Assembly (NCBI GenBank): GCA_023091665.1 | Contig: JALJCQ010000013.1 | Location: 1,116,001 to 1,180,000, forward strand | Source of the DNA: Pythium myriotylum | Taxonomy: Eukaryota > Oomycota > Peronosporomycetes > Pythiales > Pythiaceae | Direction of reading: 5' to 3' | DNA: 64,000 bases | Part shown: positions 11,500-21,633 of the stretch, piece by piece | Position numbering within the stretch: the first letter of the stretch is position 1 | How the letters are laid out: every line of letters begins with the position of its first letter | Notes under the pieces: model-generated | Told to the model about the DNA's origin: nothing | What the model saw: the letters and a program-made list of their open reading frames with translations, nothing else | The model's database searches: none | Made by a program: the position numbers and the translations under genes

Positions 11500-13360
11500 G
11501 AACTTCGCTTCGGTACCATGTCGAGAAAAGCGGTGCGAGTACTTCCGCCATGTCCTCCTCGCGGTCCCTATACCAGTCGTTCGGAAGCCCGTCGGGTCTG
11601 CAAGCCTTGCCGCGTGGACAGGTCCGAATCGCCGCTGCCACTTCCGCCGCAGTGAAATCGTCGTCGAGTTGAGCCAACCTCGGGTCGTCAGGCTTGTCGG
11701 GAAGAGCCGCGAAGAATCGGTCTTGCTCCAACGAGTCACATGGCGGCCGCTGCGTAATCGGAGTCCAGTCCAAGGCCACGCGGTCGGCGGGGCCGACCGT
11801 GGTATCCGTGACCGTAGGCAGTCTCGCGGACGGTCGACGGCCAAATCGCGTGTTGATCCGTCTGAAGAGATGCTTGGCAGACTGTGCCGCCGGGCCCGCG
11901 TGATGCGAGGACCGTACGATCTGCCGTCGAGCTGTGCCCGCCGATTGAATAGCGATTAGTCGGTTGCGTACGGCTCGATGGTGTCGTGCCGGGTCAAGGG
12001 CGAGCGCGTTGAGGCCTCGTGTTATCTCATCCATCGTGGCATCAATTGGAAGGCCGACAACGTGGCGCGCCAACTTCGCGTCCCGTAGCGCCCTGCGGAG
12101 CCGTTTGATCTTGTCCCTGCGCCCTCTCGTCGCGGCCGCAAGACAGTCTCTCTTCGAGGTGAGACTTGCTCGTCGAGCTTCCAACTTCGCGTGATCCCAC
12201 CCTGCTGCCGCCGAAAGCTTCGCCAGGTCGCGGCCTTTTTCGCGGAGAATGGCCTCCCCTACATTGTGGATCTGTTTCGCCGCACAGCGTGGGAGTGGAT
12301 ATCTCAGAGCCGGCGGACGGGAGGCTGTCGACTTAGGATTGGTCACACATGGACCGAGCTGAAGCCGCACCGCATCGTGATCAGACGGTTGATGAGGTTG
12401 TTCGGTGAGGACTTGTTGGACACGGTCATGATGTTCGGCGGATACGTACCACCGGTCTAGTCGTGCCGACGCTAAGCTTCCTCCACGTGCTTGATAGGTA
12501 TACGTGTGAAAATCAGCATGAAATTGTCGGACGTCCGTAGGCGTTAGAGCGTTTAGCATCTCTGGGGAGACCGAGTCCACAACCTTCCACACTCGTAGCA
12601 GAGAGACCAGCGCAGGCGAGTGGTGCACGTTGCCGATAGGGTGGCTTCGATCGAGTTCTGCATCTAGGGTACAATTGAAGTCACCACCAATGAGTACCAG
12701 GCCCGGCGGCGGCGCTCCTTCTGCGAGTGCTTGATAAAACCTCTCGCGTAGTGGCCTGTTCGTAGGACCATAGATGTTGATCACCGTGACGACAGCTCCA
12801 GCCACTTTGCCTGTGATGGCCGCAAAATGGGGCGACCAGTCATGCTTCCGCCACGGTTCGACATCTTGAAGCGCCGAGGTGGGAGGTAGTAAGATGGCCA
12901 CTCCGGCCGCAGGGGTCGGGACCTCCGGCCAGTAGGAGAGAGACGTCTGCATCCGGTGCGGTGCGTATCCCCAAGACTTGAGCCACATGTGCTCGAGGAT
13001 CTTGCTCCAACGCTGAATCGCTCGAGTCTCTTGTAGGAGGATTACATCGAGTTGGAGCCCGTCACGTCGTCGCCGAAAAGAATCTAGCCACTGAACGAGG
13101 GACTTATGCTCCTTGATCAAGCCTTGGACGTTTTGGGTTAGAAGATGTAACTGGGTCGTGGATCGTTGGGTCCTACGCTTCTGCTCTCGGGAGGAGTTGC
13201 GAGGTGACCTGTTGGATCTGGAGCGGACTCGAGCTGCAGGAGGTGCTGCTACTCGAGGGGCTGTGTCTAGTGTGCGAGGTCGCGTCGACGCTACGCTCGC
13301 AGATGCTCCTGCGTCAAGGGACACACCTTGGGCAGGAGCTAGACACGTGGGGTTGATCAC
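8123..13360 (-). pseudogene. LINE ORF2: AP-endonuclease, reverse transcriptase, zinc motif, RNase H
   Basis: The protein nicks the target and copies the element RNA. Endonuclease motifs: QNVQGL, LLQET, INIYGPTN, GGDFNCTLD, SARLDRWYVS and SDHDAV (residues about 75-335). RT motifs: FRPIALLNTDYKIYARVILNR, LLDFAKAYDTLD, GIRQGCPLAP and the catalytic FADD (near 10878-10889). C-terminal part: CPHC...H....C zinc motif, then RNase H in which the second metal Asp region reads HNKMAGQL instead of the usual MAD. The frame breaks near 10,725 and again near 10,165-10,180, each restored by changing frame. No ATG is seen at the start; the frame opens at a GTG overlapping the end of the ORF1 frame. A 31-base C run (coding strand) lies inside the RT. 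Confidence 0.88.
11468..11498. repeat. 31-base poly-G run inside the LINE RT (poly-proline on the coding strand)
   Basis: On the minus strand it codes a run of prolines between EVL and SFKAASIFCIPK, exactly where related RTs have only LP or LPP. Slippage here would change both length and frame of ORF2. Confidence 0.95.
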
Positions 13361-14025
13361 TGTTCCGCCTGCCCCTGCGGGGGTGCAGGGGTACGGGACA
13401 GTGAGACTTGGTCGCTGGCCTGAACCATGCGGGCGATGAGCGTCCAGTCGTGAAGGCGGAGGGCATGAAGAGCTTCGAGTGCGTCTCCTAGGTGGCCAGT
13501 AAGCCAGTCGATCGTATCGGCGTCACTCCAGGACCCTGAGCCGATGACGTTGGCTATGGCGACGAGTCTGGCCCACTCGCCATTGACTTGATCCGGCGTC
13601 TCGCCACGGAGGAAATCAGGGAGGGTAGCTCGATTAGCGCTCGCTAGAATCTCGTACCCAAGACGTGAGAGAGTGGCGCTCTTCATCAGGGCCATGGCAA
13701 CCTCAGGGTACGGGAGCGAGCGGAGGAGTGCGATCAACTGGATAGGCTCTCGACTCCAATATTGACAGCCGGCTTCGACGGTGTCCGCTTCGGACCGCGT
13801 GTCTGGTCCTGGTTGCAGAGAGTCCCATTCGCGGTAAGCGACGAGATTCAGGCGCTCAGTGTGTTCCCACGCTGAGGCGAGTGAACTGCGTCGACGCCGG
13901 CGAGGATGCAGGCACCGGTGAAGCTCATACAGAAGCGTGGGCGGAACAACCTCCGGCGTGTCGTATTGGGTTCCACTGGGCTTGAGCGGGCTCGACGGGA
14001 CGTAAGTCGAGTCGCTTCTGGATTC
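13357..14025 (-). other. in-frame extension of LINE ORF1 after a TGA
   Basis: After the TGA at 14026-14028 the same frame runs open for about 220 codons to a TGA at 13357-13359, which overlaps the first codons of the ORF2 frame. It has helical-looking sequence (LIALLRSLPYPEVAMALMK...) but no domain I recognise. It could be the original C-terminus of ORF1 cut off by a nonsense mutation, a third small ORF, or readthrough product. Its length and openness argue against chance. Confidence 0.55.
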
Positions 14026-17000
14026 TCAACCCTCTGCCGCGTGGGTACACAAAGGGATCGCCGCTGCGTCCAGCGGGGGCGCGTACCAAGTGAGCGAGTT
14101 CAAGGCTGCGTCAAGTCGCGATCGCATCCGTCCGCGTGCGCCGTCAGGGTCTTCCTTGGTCCAATCGGCATAGAGCCGTTCGTTGAATCGAGTAGCCTTG
14201 AAGTGGCCTTGCCCCGATGGTAAGGTGACGTGGAGCAGAACGGTGGGGATGACACGGTGGCGAAGCAGAGTGCGGAGGATGGCGTAGGCTTCTGCAGCAT
14301 CCGGAACGTGTTCGTGGATGTGTTCCGGCCCGGCTGGGTCAGGTCGGACCAGTCGGATGATCCGGACCGACGTGGAGTGGTCCTTGGCCTCTGTGATGAC
14401 AAAGACTGGCTCCCGGATGTACCAGGTCAACGCGAAGAGCTCTTCATCACCGCCCCATTGTTGGGTTGTCATCTTGCAGATGTCAGCCTGCTGGATGCCA
14501 ACAATGAAGGCTTTCAAGGCTTTCACTGCAGCAGCATGGTCCGCAGGAGGGCCCAGCCCGTAGTACCTTCGGTTGAGATCCGCTAACGAGAGCGTGCCGT
14601 CGATGGCCATGGGTTCGAGATATTCCAGATACAGAGCACAAATGTTCGTCTTGTAGTAGGCGCTCTCTCTGACGTGAGAGGGTAGGAGCCGCATCTCGTC
14701 ACCTCGGATGCGTCGTGTCCGGCAGCCGTGGACCGCGAAGTAGAGGCAGCCGCCCGTTCCTGGAACGTTGATTGCGCGCGCCCCCAGCGCACCCATCCAC
14801 GCTGCAATCGTGGCTGGCGACCGAAGGTCTTCGAGGATGGCGTCGAGCTGTGGACTTGGGTACGCTTCAAGCCAATGCGACGTGGGGACCTGTTGGTGCG
14901 CCGCGATGTCGCTTTCCAGTTGCGCCTGCGCTTCCGCTCGAGTTTGCGGCGCGTAGAACGCGAGCAAGCCCAGCTGTCGTGGTTGCCGACGTCCTGCGCC
15001 CGCTCGCGTGACTTCGTTCTGGTTGGTCTCAGGGTGCGCAGGTAGGTTGACAAAGCCTTCCTGGTCCGTGCCGAGGAGCTGCCACTTCTTCATGTGGACT
15101 GTGCCGTCCACTCGAGGAGGAGATGCCGGTGCCGACCGTTTGGCTGGTCGCTTCGGGATCATGGGGCCTGTGAGCAGCTCGAATGACGGAGCTTGGTCGC
15201 TGGCGTTCACGAGCCCGTTGTCCTCCTCAAGACCGATGGGTGGAGCACGGGAGGTCTCACTTGGGGCCATCTCAGCTGGAGTCGCCAAGGCCTGTGCACG
15301 GTGTGCAGTGGGGCCTGTTTCCTCTACTGGGGTGGCTGGGGGCTGGCGAGATGAAGCATCAGCTGTCTGCTCCATCTGGGCGGGGAGGCTAAGGGAAGCA
15401 GTCTCACCGTCTTCACCACCGTTGACGGAAGCCTGGTCCGACGGGGCAGCCTGCTGGGCCTGCGCCGCCGTCTTCTGTTGCAGATATAGCTCGCGCATTC
15501 GCTTATGAAGCTCTCGCAGCTGAGTCGTTACCTTCTGGCGCGCCGCACGCGCTCGCTCACGCTCTCGGGATCTGGCATCCTGAGCTACGTGGTCCTTGGC
15601 CGCCTGCTGGAGCCTGGCTTCCGCCGCGGCTTCCCTGGCCGCAGCTTCCGCCGCCCGCTTCGCTTGGCGACGTAAGTCTGCGTGCCGTTCCGCTTCTTCT
15701 TCTTTTAACCGGGCTTCAAGGGCCGGAGCCGCGATGTGCCGGAGGTTGCCGAGTTGCGTCTCCATGTGCTTGGGCGCAGAGATTGCCGTGAGCTTGGGCA
15801 GGCCTGGGCCCGTCGTGACCACGACTTTTCGCGTATGACGAGCCTGCGACTCAGTGATACGGGTATTCTTGCACTCGGTGGTCAGGTGACGTACACTGAG
15901 GCACTTAGTGCAAGGAGTTCGTGACGAGGCCCGTGGGTGGTGGACTTCGAACTCAAGCTCTTCTCCATTGAGGTTGGCGTGGATCCGTCGAACGTTTTCG
16001 AAAGCCTTCGGGCATGTAATCTGATTAAAGGATACTTTCCATCGAGGGCCTGTTCGGTCTTTGACCCCAACTGATTCAATCACTTCAACGTGGTACGCGA
16101 TGGTCTGCGCGACTGTTGCAACGATCGCTCGTAGATCGGCATGCTTTAGCGTCGTGTGACCTCGTAGGTAGACGTGATATAGGAGGTCGCGAGCTGCCTC
16201 GTCCTTCCCGAGCCGCGGTACCGCCGACGAGAGCGAGTCAGTAGCCCGAAGTGTGACTGAGCTGCGTCCTAACTTGAGGGACTTCCCGGCCCAGGAGTCG
16301 CGGACCTCGCGTCGCACGAATCTGAACACAGCAATACCCGACTTGGCTTCGCAGCGGATTGACCAGACATCTAGGCACAGTTGTTCGATAACGGCTTTGG
16401 CCGCCGGATCATCGCCGCACGAGAGCAAGAGCAGTTGCAGGAGACTGTACTTAGGGTTGGACTCCGATAGCTTGATGCCTGGGGGGAGAAGTAGATAGAG
16501 AAGCCAGCCGAGGTGGTCGCGGTGGAAGTCTTCCAATACATCGCGTTCCGCACTCGTGTGGGTCTCTAGTAGAAATTGTGGCAGCTTAGCCACATCCGGT
16601 AACTTGGCCAGAATCTTGTAGAGCACAGTGGATTCGAGCTTGGTCATGGGGCGTTGGTCACCGTCATCCCTCAAGTTGGCGGGTTTGGCTACACACTCCA
16701 AGTCCTCTAAAAGAGCCGGATCAGCGGGGTGATCCTGGCGTCCTGCGACAGGTGAGGTGGAGGGTGCAGCACCGGGTCCGAGGAGGAGCGAGCGAAGACG
16801 AACCACCCCAGTCATAGACCAGACCCCACCGTCAGCTGGAGGCGTGGCCGGTGAAGTGCTCTGTTGCCGCGGAGGACGTGTCGCCAGCGCTTTAGGCGGC
16901 TTCGGTTTCCGCGCGCCGGTTTGCTTGGGAGGGGCTGGCCTAACTACCGGCGCAACCAGGGTAGTGTCTGGCGGCCCTGCGGAGGGCACCACCGACGCTT

Positions 17001-17412
17001 CGCTGGTGTTCGCAGCCGCTGCCGCGGCAGCAGCTGCTTCCTGGAGAGGGCTTGAGAAAGGCGCTCGCGGGGCAGATGGAACGTCGTTGGTCATATCGGC
17101 GTCGCCATCTTCTTCGTATGCCTTCGACGAGAATGGCTGGGAGGATGCTGAGACCCCCTCGCTTGCGTATTCCGATGGGCTCAAGGAGTCCGCAGGGTCG
17201 GCTGTCGAGTTGAGCAGGGTCGAGGAGTCGAGAGCCATAGGGGCCGACTCATCGTCGCTCGAGGGGGAGGGCTTGGCGCCCGTGTTTGGGGACGGGGGCG
17301 TTGACGACGTGCCGCCGCGTGCCGGGTCTACTGGTTCGGCCAGCAGAGACGGTTCGTGCGCGTCGTCGGGCGGTGGGCCCGTGTCCACGGGGGGAGGCTG
17401 ATGCGTCCCCAT
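14026..17412 (-). CDS. LINE ORF1: CCHC knuckle plus OTU-like cysteine protease
   Basis: The open frame runs further upstream, but codons before 17522 come from the flanking target. The first ATG inside the element is at 17412, giving 1128 residues. Visible in order: a Pro/Ser/Ala-rich N-terminus, a CCHC zinc knuckle at about residues 501-514 (CTKC....H....C), a charged Ala/Glu/Arg coiled coil at about 550-640, and an OTU-like domain at about 860-1075. The OTU domain shows a nucleophile context TGGCLYFAVHG (Cys about 889), the WGG-x-EL-x-AL helix and a GHF histidine (about 1070). ORF1 proteins bind the element RNA; an OTU protease could cleave ubiquitin or the polyprotein, but its substrate is unknown. 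It ends at TGA 14026-14028, after which the frame stays open to 13357. Confidence 0.8.
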   Translation of the reverse strand: MGTHQPPPVDTGPPPDDAHEPSLLAEPVDPARGGTSSTPPSPNTGAKPSPSSDDESAPMALDSSTLLNSTADPADSLSPSEYASEGVSASSQPFSSKAYEEDGDADMTNDVPSAPRAPFSSPLQEAAAAAAAAANTSEASVVPSAGPPDTTLVAPVVRPAPPKQTGARKPKPPKALATRPPRQQSTSPATPPADGGVWSMTGVVRLRSLLLGPGAAPSTSPVAGRQDHPADPALLEDLECVAKPANLRDDGDQRPMTKLESTVLYKILAKLPDVAKLPQFLLETHTSAERDVLEDFHRDHLGWLLYLLLPPGIKLSESNPKYSLLQLLLLSCGDDPAAKAVIEQLCLDVWSIRCEAKSGIAVFRFVRREVRDSWAGKSLKLGRSSVTLRATDSLSSAVPRLGKDEAARDLLYHVYLRGHTTLKHADLRAIVATVAQTIAYHVEVIESVGVKDRTGPRWKVSFNQITCPKAFENVRRIHANLNGEELEFEVHHPRASSRTPCTKCLSVRHLTTECKNTRITESQARHTRKVVVTTGPGLPKLTAISAPKHMETQLGNLRHIAAPALEARLKEEEAERHADLRRQAKRAAEAAAREAAAEARLQQAAKDHVAQDARSRERERARAARQKVTTQLRELHKRMRELYLQQKTAAQAQQAAPSDQASVNGGEDGETASLSLPAQMEQTADASSRQPPATPVEETGPTAHRAQALATPAEMAPSETSRAPPIGLEEDNGLVNASDQAPSFELLTGPMIPKRPAKRSAPASPPRVDGTVHMKKWQLLGTDQEGFVNLPAHPETNQNEVTRAGAGRRQPRQLGLLAFYAPQTRAEAQAQLESDIAAHQQVPTSHWLEAYPSPQLDAILEDLRSPATIAAWMGALGARAINVPGTGGCLYFAVHGCRTRRIRGDEMRLLPSHVRESAYYKTNICALYLEYLEPMAIDGTLSLADLNRRYYGLGPPADHAAAVKALKAFIVGIQQADICKMTTQQWGGDEELFALTWYIREPVFVITEAKDHSTSVRIIRLVRPDPAGPEHIHEHVPDAAEAYAILRTLLRHRVIPTVLLHVTLPSGQGHFKATRFNERLYADWTKEDPDGARGRMRSRLDAALNSLTWYAPPLDAAAIPLCTHAAEG

Positions 17413-17521
17413 GGAGGGGCAGGCGTCTACGCTGGGTTGAGCGTCCGAATGGGGTGGCGCAGACGTTGGTTGGGTCGCTGGTGGATGGGCACTTGCTCTC
17501 CAGCTGGTAAATTCGGAACTC

Positions 17522-17590
17522 CCACACGTCAAGAGTGAGGCGTCAACGGGAAAATTCTCTTCGTTGCGTTCCCCCACTCGGAGCGCGTTT
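17522..17590. repeat. older dispersed repeat, right part
   Basis: Continues the repeat interrupted by the LINE: the second duplication copy, then TGAGGCGTCAACGGG and CGTTGCGTTCCCCCACT, matching 21370-21425 with few changes. Similarity fades soon after 17582. Confidence 0.85.
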
Positions 17591-18111
17591 CAGGGGGCAA
17601 GATGTTGTATTGAGGCCTTGCCCATCGTGGGCGTGATGAGGCGGGTGTTAGCGTGCAAAATGCAGACTGAGGATGACTCGCTTCTACTCTGCCGAATGTT
17701 CTAATTATAAAGCGACCTTCCTCGGCATCTTGCCGCATCCGAAAGCCGCAGCATCCAAATTGGATGCTTTGCTCTACTACTACTGCTGCTACAACTACTA
17801 CTATGACTTCAACAACTTCTATCTTCTGACTCCATTTCATGTTGACTGCCATTGGATAGCGAGCAACGAATCCTATTATACTTCGGGGTGCCGTCGTGGT
17901 CTGTGAAAAAAACATCCGCCGCGATGATCCTTCCGGATGCTTGGACTCCACAACGGACAACTGACGGAGCCTATGCTCTCGGATGCTATGTCGAGGATGC
18001 AGCTTTGTCATGATCTTACGGCTACGTATACAAACCACGGGTCGCTGTAAAACACGAGGCCACAATAGCTTGAGCCTAGATTCTACGACCACATCCTCTC
18101 AGGATGTGCTA
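17591..18111. other. no supported gene between LINE and inverted repeat
   Basis: One minus-strand frame (17529-18092) is open but low in complexity (a Val-rich stretch from ACTACTACT-type repeats near 17776-17805) and has no domain. I do not call it a gene. Confidence 0.55.
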
Positions 18112-18506
18112 GACGGAATGCGCAGCTTGACCGACACAGATACGGACGTGGATCGAGATATCACCGTTATCACAGATATCAGAGATTCCAAGACTGCGAA
18201 GGTGCACTTTCTACTCTTTTTGTTGTTGTTGTTGTTTATCATTCTTCCCTGCATCCCAATTCTCCATCTCATTTCTTCTCTTTTCTTCTCTCTTTTCGTC
18301 TTGCTCGACTTCGCGATCGCTCAGCCGATACAGAGACGTACACGCATACACACAATGTCAGTGCTACTCGTACCTCTTGCTTGACCCCTCGCTCGCTCCA
18401 CCACGACAGCACGAGAGCGGCCAAACACCACAGATCATAGATCAAGTAGCGGCCAAAACCACTTGGCTGTCCTCTCTTCGCGACGACTCGTGGCTCAACA
18501 CACGGC

Positions 18507-19598
18507 TCAGGCGCAGGAGACCGAGCTGGGCTCGCCCTTGCAAGACCCCGTTTTCTTTGCCGACACACTGATCCCCGACCATGTCCAGTCCGACACGGCG
18601 CTCGGGTTCACCAAGACATCGTACAAGTAGGTGGCGGTTCCGGTGAGACCCGAGATCGTGATGTCCTTGATGCTCACGGTGCTCGAGGGTGTGCCGGTGT
18701 AGCCTCCTGAGGTCTTGTTGTAGTCCGAATGCATCACGATCGCGTTCGTGACGTTCGTGAGCGTGTTGTCGGTGTACGTGACGTTGTAGACCAGGCCTTG
18801 GAGTCCCATGATGGTCTTGATGCGGAGACCGTTGTCACTGTTAACGATCTGGTTGCCGCTGACGATGAGCCCGGAGACCGTGTCGGTGCTATCGACCGCA
18901 GCCCCACCGATCGAGCCGACCGAGATACCGTGGCCTCCCGTACACGTGTTGTCCGAGAAGGTGGTGTCGGTGCTGGACTGCATGGCGAGACAGTCGTCCT
19001 GGTTCTTGATGGTGTTGCTGAGGATCTTGATGCCCGTGTTCTGGCTGAGATCGAAACCGTCCGTGTTCTTGGCGAGCCCGTCACCCGAGCTCGAGTCGAG
19101 CGTGAGACCCGTGAGCGTTGTGGCGGCCGAGTTGATAATGCTGAAGGTGCGGAAGGGCGAGTTGAGCAGCTTGAAGTCCGACAGGTTGGAGTTGTCGACG
19201 TCCTTGAGTCGGAAGAAGACCGGACGCGTCACAGACTGTCCTTGCTTCCAGTACCAGTCGCCCTGGCCGTCCAGCGTACCTGTACCGGTGACCTTGAGGT
19301 TGGAACCCGTCAAGAGTACGAGTGGACCGTCCCAAAGTTTGGTGCCGAACGTCGTCGTGCCGGTGAACGTGATGGTTGCTCCCTTTGGTACACTCGTGAG
19401 GTCGAGCGTGGTACCGGCCGGGACGGTGAGTGACGAGATGGTGATGTCGGTGCAGTCAGTGATGCTGGACGAGTCCGAGTAGGTCCCTGTGAGCGTACAT
19501 CCGGCTTGGGTCTCTTGCGGCTTGGCGCGGACGTTATCGGTGAGGGCAGCGAGGGCGAGCGCGAGTGCGATAATGGATCCGAAGGATGCGAACTTCAT
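18507..19598 (-). CDS. secreted endopolygalacturonase, GH28 (copy 1)
   Basis: Hydrolyses alpha-1,4-galacturonan in plant pectin; expected to act outside the cell. The ATG at 19598 (preceded by CAACC) gives 363 residues without introns. Residues 1-25 form a signal peptide (basic Lys, Ala/Leu core, cleavage near VRA). GH28 motifs are all present: NTD (178-180), QDD (200-202), GHG (222-224), RIK (259-261), so catalytic Asp and His residues are intact. Length matches typical single-domain fungal/oomycete enzymes. The upstream frame to 19784 is open but lacks an ATG and precedes the signal peptide, so it is left out. The gene is identical to copy 2 in the opposite arm and diverges from it head to head. 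Confidence 0.95.
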   Translation of the reverse strand: MKFASFGSIIALALALAALTDNVRAKPQETQAGCTLTGTYSDSSSITDCTDITISSLTVPAGTTLDLTSVPKGATITFTGTTTFGTKLWDGPLVLLTGSNLKVTGTGTLDGQGDWYWKQGQSVTRPVFFRLKDVDNSNLSDFKLLNSPFRTFSIINSAATTLTGLTLDSSSGDGLAKNTDGFDLSQNTGIKILSNTIKNQDDCLAMQSSTDTTFSDNTCTGGHGISVGSIGGAAVDSTDTVSGLIVSGNQIVNSDNGLRIKTIMGLQGLVYNVTYTDNTLTNVTNAIVMHSDYNKTSGGYTGTPSSTVSIKDITISGLTGTATYLYDVLVNPSAVSDWTWSGISVSAKKTGSCKGEPSSVSCA

Positions 19599-20038
19599 GG
19601 TTGATTGGAAGTGGTGGCTGGTGGGTGTAGGCTGGTGGCCGAGTTTGCTTGTTGGCTGGCGAACAGTGGGTGCGTTGGCTGCGGCAGATTGCACAATGAT
19701 CGTTGCGAGGGCGAGGATGGAAGGATCGGTGGAAGCGGAGATCGAAGGTCTGGTAGAGTGGTTGGAGCCGGTCAGGGAGAGCACAAAGGTCTGGGGTGTT
19801 GTTCTCTGTTCTCCGTTGCTATTTCTATGCGTGTTCCTGCTCTTGCTCTTGTTCTCCCCGGGCTCGTCGCCCTGTCATCGAGAGTATTATAGGGCTGAGC
19901 TGTGAGCCGGGTCGGGCTCGAGATCTGCTTGTGTGCGCTGGTGTGAAGTGGCTGAGCCGGACGGACGGCACGCATTCGCGCTGCGACACACTACCCGAAA
20001 CCGGCGCTGATCGCGCTCACCACGTGGAGGCTCTGCTC

Positions 20039-20075
<37 letters not shown>

Positions 20076-20078
20076 GTG
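20039..20078. repeat. hexamer microsatellite (TGTATG)n, left arm
   Basis: Six and two-thirds units, about 440 bases upstream of the polygalacturonase start. The other arm has exactly the same unit count (22271-22310). Confidence 0.95.
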
Positions 20079-20715
20079 GGCGTGGGTGTTTGAGCTCTTG
20101 GGAGAGCTGACATGATTATCGGATATGCAAACGGCCACATCGCTGACAATTGAGGATAATCACGCTGCACCTACTCCTCGTGGACAGTCGTCGTGGCGGC
20201 GGTGGAGATGATAGATGATGTAGTCGTAGGTAGGTAGTAGATGAGCGCTTTCCTTGACGGTGTCAAATTCTCTGTCCTCTTGTCGCATTCGCTCTGTGGT
20301 TTGTTCCGCTTTTGTGGTTTCTATCAGTGGTTGGTCCGGTGAGCAGTCGTTGGTTGGCCTCGCGTTTTGGCCTCGCTTTTGCGACCATAAAGCGTCCACC
20401 GCAGTATTAATAGCTGCGGTTGCGCATGGAGACACCCGAAACCGGCTTTCTCAGCCATGGATCTACTCAACGTCTTCAAGAGAAGAGACGGACTCTACGG
20501 CTCAGTCGAGTCGTTGGACTATCCAGTACCTTATCTCAGAAACGTGGGAGTGTGCAGCAACACGATAGTGCGGGTGGGTGCTGGAGATGATATCGACGAT
20601 GTGTCGGTCGCCTACCCACCAAATACAAACAAACAAACAAACAGAAGGAAAGAAAGAAAGAAAGGGGGAAAAAAATGAAGCAGCGCGGATTGGCGCACGA
20701 TGGCCGAGCGAAGTG

Positions 20716-21633
20716 TGTAGTGCGTTGATGATGATGATGTGTACGTGATCTCGTCCACGTAGATTATGGATGATGATTTGTACGCGATCTGGTCCACGTA
20801 GATGGCTGGTCATCACGCGGTAATCTCTGATTGCGGTCTTTTGATTGCGGGATCGCCGTACCGAAAGACACAACACACATGAGCACACGTTTCTTTCTGA
20901 CGTGTGTTTATCGATAGCGAGATGCTTTGAGTTTGCTTTGAGTTTGCATCGCTCCGCATTCGGTCTGGATCGATACGGAGTTTGGAGCATCAGTGATCAA
21001 GAGAAAGCCACGGTATCTTGAACGGGTGTCGCGAAAACCTTTCGAAATCCGTCTGTTCGCGAGTACCGCAACTAATATGATTGGAGTGACCATCGGCTCT
21101 GTGGTTGTGTCGGACAGTACGTTACCCATGCTACAAGCGACCAGTCCCTGACGGCTGCGCCCACGAGATCGGAAAAATGGGCTACAGAAACCAAGTCCAT
21201 TGGTGCGTCACTTGTGGAAACCATCATCGTGGAATTGCAAATGCTAGCGACGAATGTTCTATGCACGAAGAGACCAGCACCAACCGAGTGGACAACCTGG
21301 TGCACGATGAGATAAGAATGAGAAGGATGAAAAAATGCGCGCCTGCTGTTTCTCTCCTTGACACGTCCACACGTCAAGAGTGAGACGTCAACGGGAAAAT
21401 TCTCTTCGTTGCGTTCCCCCACTTGGAGCGGGTATCTGTTGGATCCCAACTGGCTTGTCTCGAGTCCCGATCGTCAAATTGACTGCAGTGCAGAGCGCAT
21501 GTGCGACTGGACGCATCAACTTTTGGGCGAAGGCTCTGCATGGATCTGACTGAGGTTCACTCTCATCACACTCGGATAGTGTCCTCCTGCTGCCGCTGGG
21601 ACTCCTTCTCCTATTAATACTCCTAGTCCAAGG
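20716..21633. other. 918-bp spacer of the inverted repeat
   Basis: Unique relative to the arms. 20716-21165 has short direct repeats such as GATCTCGTCCACGTAGAT / GATCTGGTCCACGTAGAT, and no gene. About 21166-21432 is the intact form of the repeat that the long LINE interrupts at 8046/17522. 21433-21633 has no recognised feature. Confidence 0.85.
21166..21432. repeat. unoccupied paralogue of the LINE target
   Basis: Matches 7830-8046 joined to 17537-17582 with a single copy of CCACACGTCAAGAGT (21366-21380). It serves as an empty site for the 9.5-kb LINE. On the minus strand it holds an open frame of about 100 codons; the nature of this older repeat is unknown. Confidence 0.9.

Larger units (their letters stand above)
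8047..17521 (-). mobile_element. 9.5-kb LINE (non-LTR retrotransposon), near full length
   Basis: The limits are fixed by the 15-bp target duplication CCACACGTCAAGAGT (8032-8046 and 17522-17536) and by an unoccupied paralogous site near 21,380. Read on the minus strand the order is 5' end at 17521, ORF1 with CCHC knuckle, coiled coil and OTU-like protease, ORF2 with AP-endonuclease, RT, zinc motif and RNase H, a 3' UTR of about 75 bases, and an (ATC)n tail at 8047. It is longer than most LINEs because of the OTU-bearing ORF1. ORF1 has one in-frame stop and ORF2 two frame breaks, so this copy is probably inactive if the sequence is right. Confidence 0.93.
18112..20715 (-). repeat. left arm of a 2,604-bp inverted repeat
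   Basis: Every position x pairs with 42349 - x in the arm at 21634-24237. All sections I compared by eye match with no indel, including the poly-A/T, (TTG)n and hexamer microsatellites. Outer limit: 18112 pairs with 24237, and the next two outward positions that differ are 18111 and 18109. Inner limit: 20715 pairs with 21634. The arm carries one polygalacturonase gene and about 1.1 kb of its upstream region. Confidence 0.95.

Noticed and set aside
17413..17577. Extended N-terminus of LINE ORF1 up to 17577
   Set aside because: Codons beyond 17522 match the flanking repeat, also seen at the empty site, so they are host sequence; the segment inside the element lacks an ATG before 17412.
17529..18092. 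187-codon minus-strand frame with a Val run
   Set aside because: Low complexity from trinucleotide repeats, with no domain and no start context.
18729..19482. Long open frames (224-234 codons) opposite the polygalacturonase genes in both arms
   Set aside because: They lie antisense to a GC-rich, strongly constrained gene and have no domain or ATG context; they are shadows of the sense codon pattern.
19598..19784. N-terminal extension of the polygalacturonase frame
   Set aside because: The frame is open but has no ATG, and it would place about 60 residues before a clear signal peptide.
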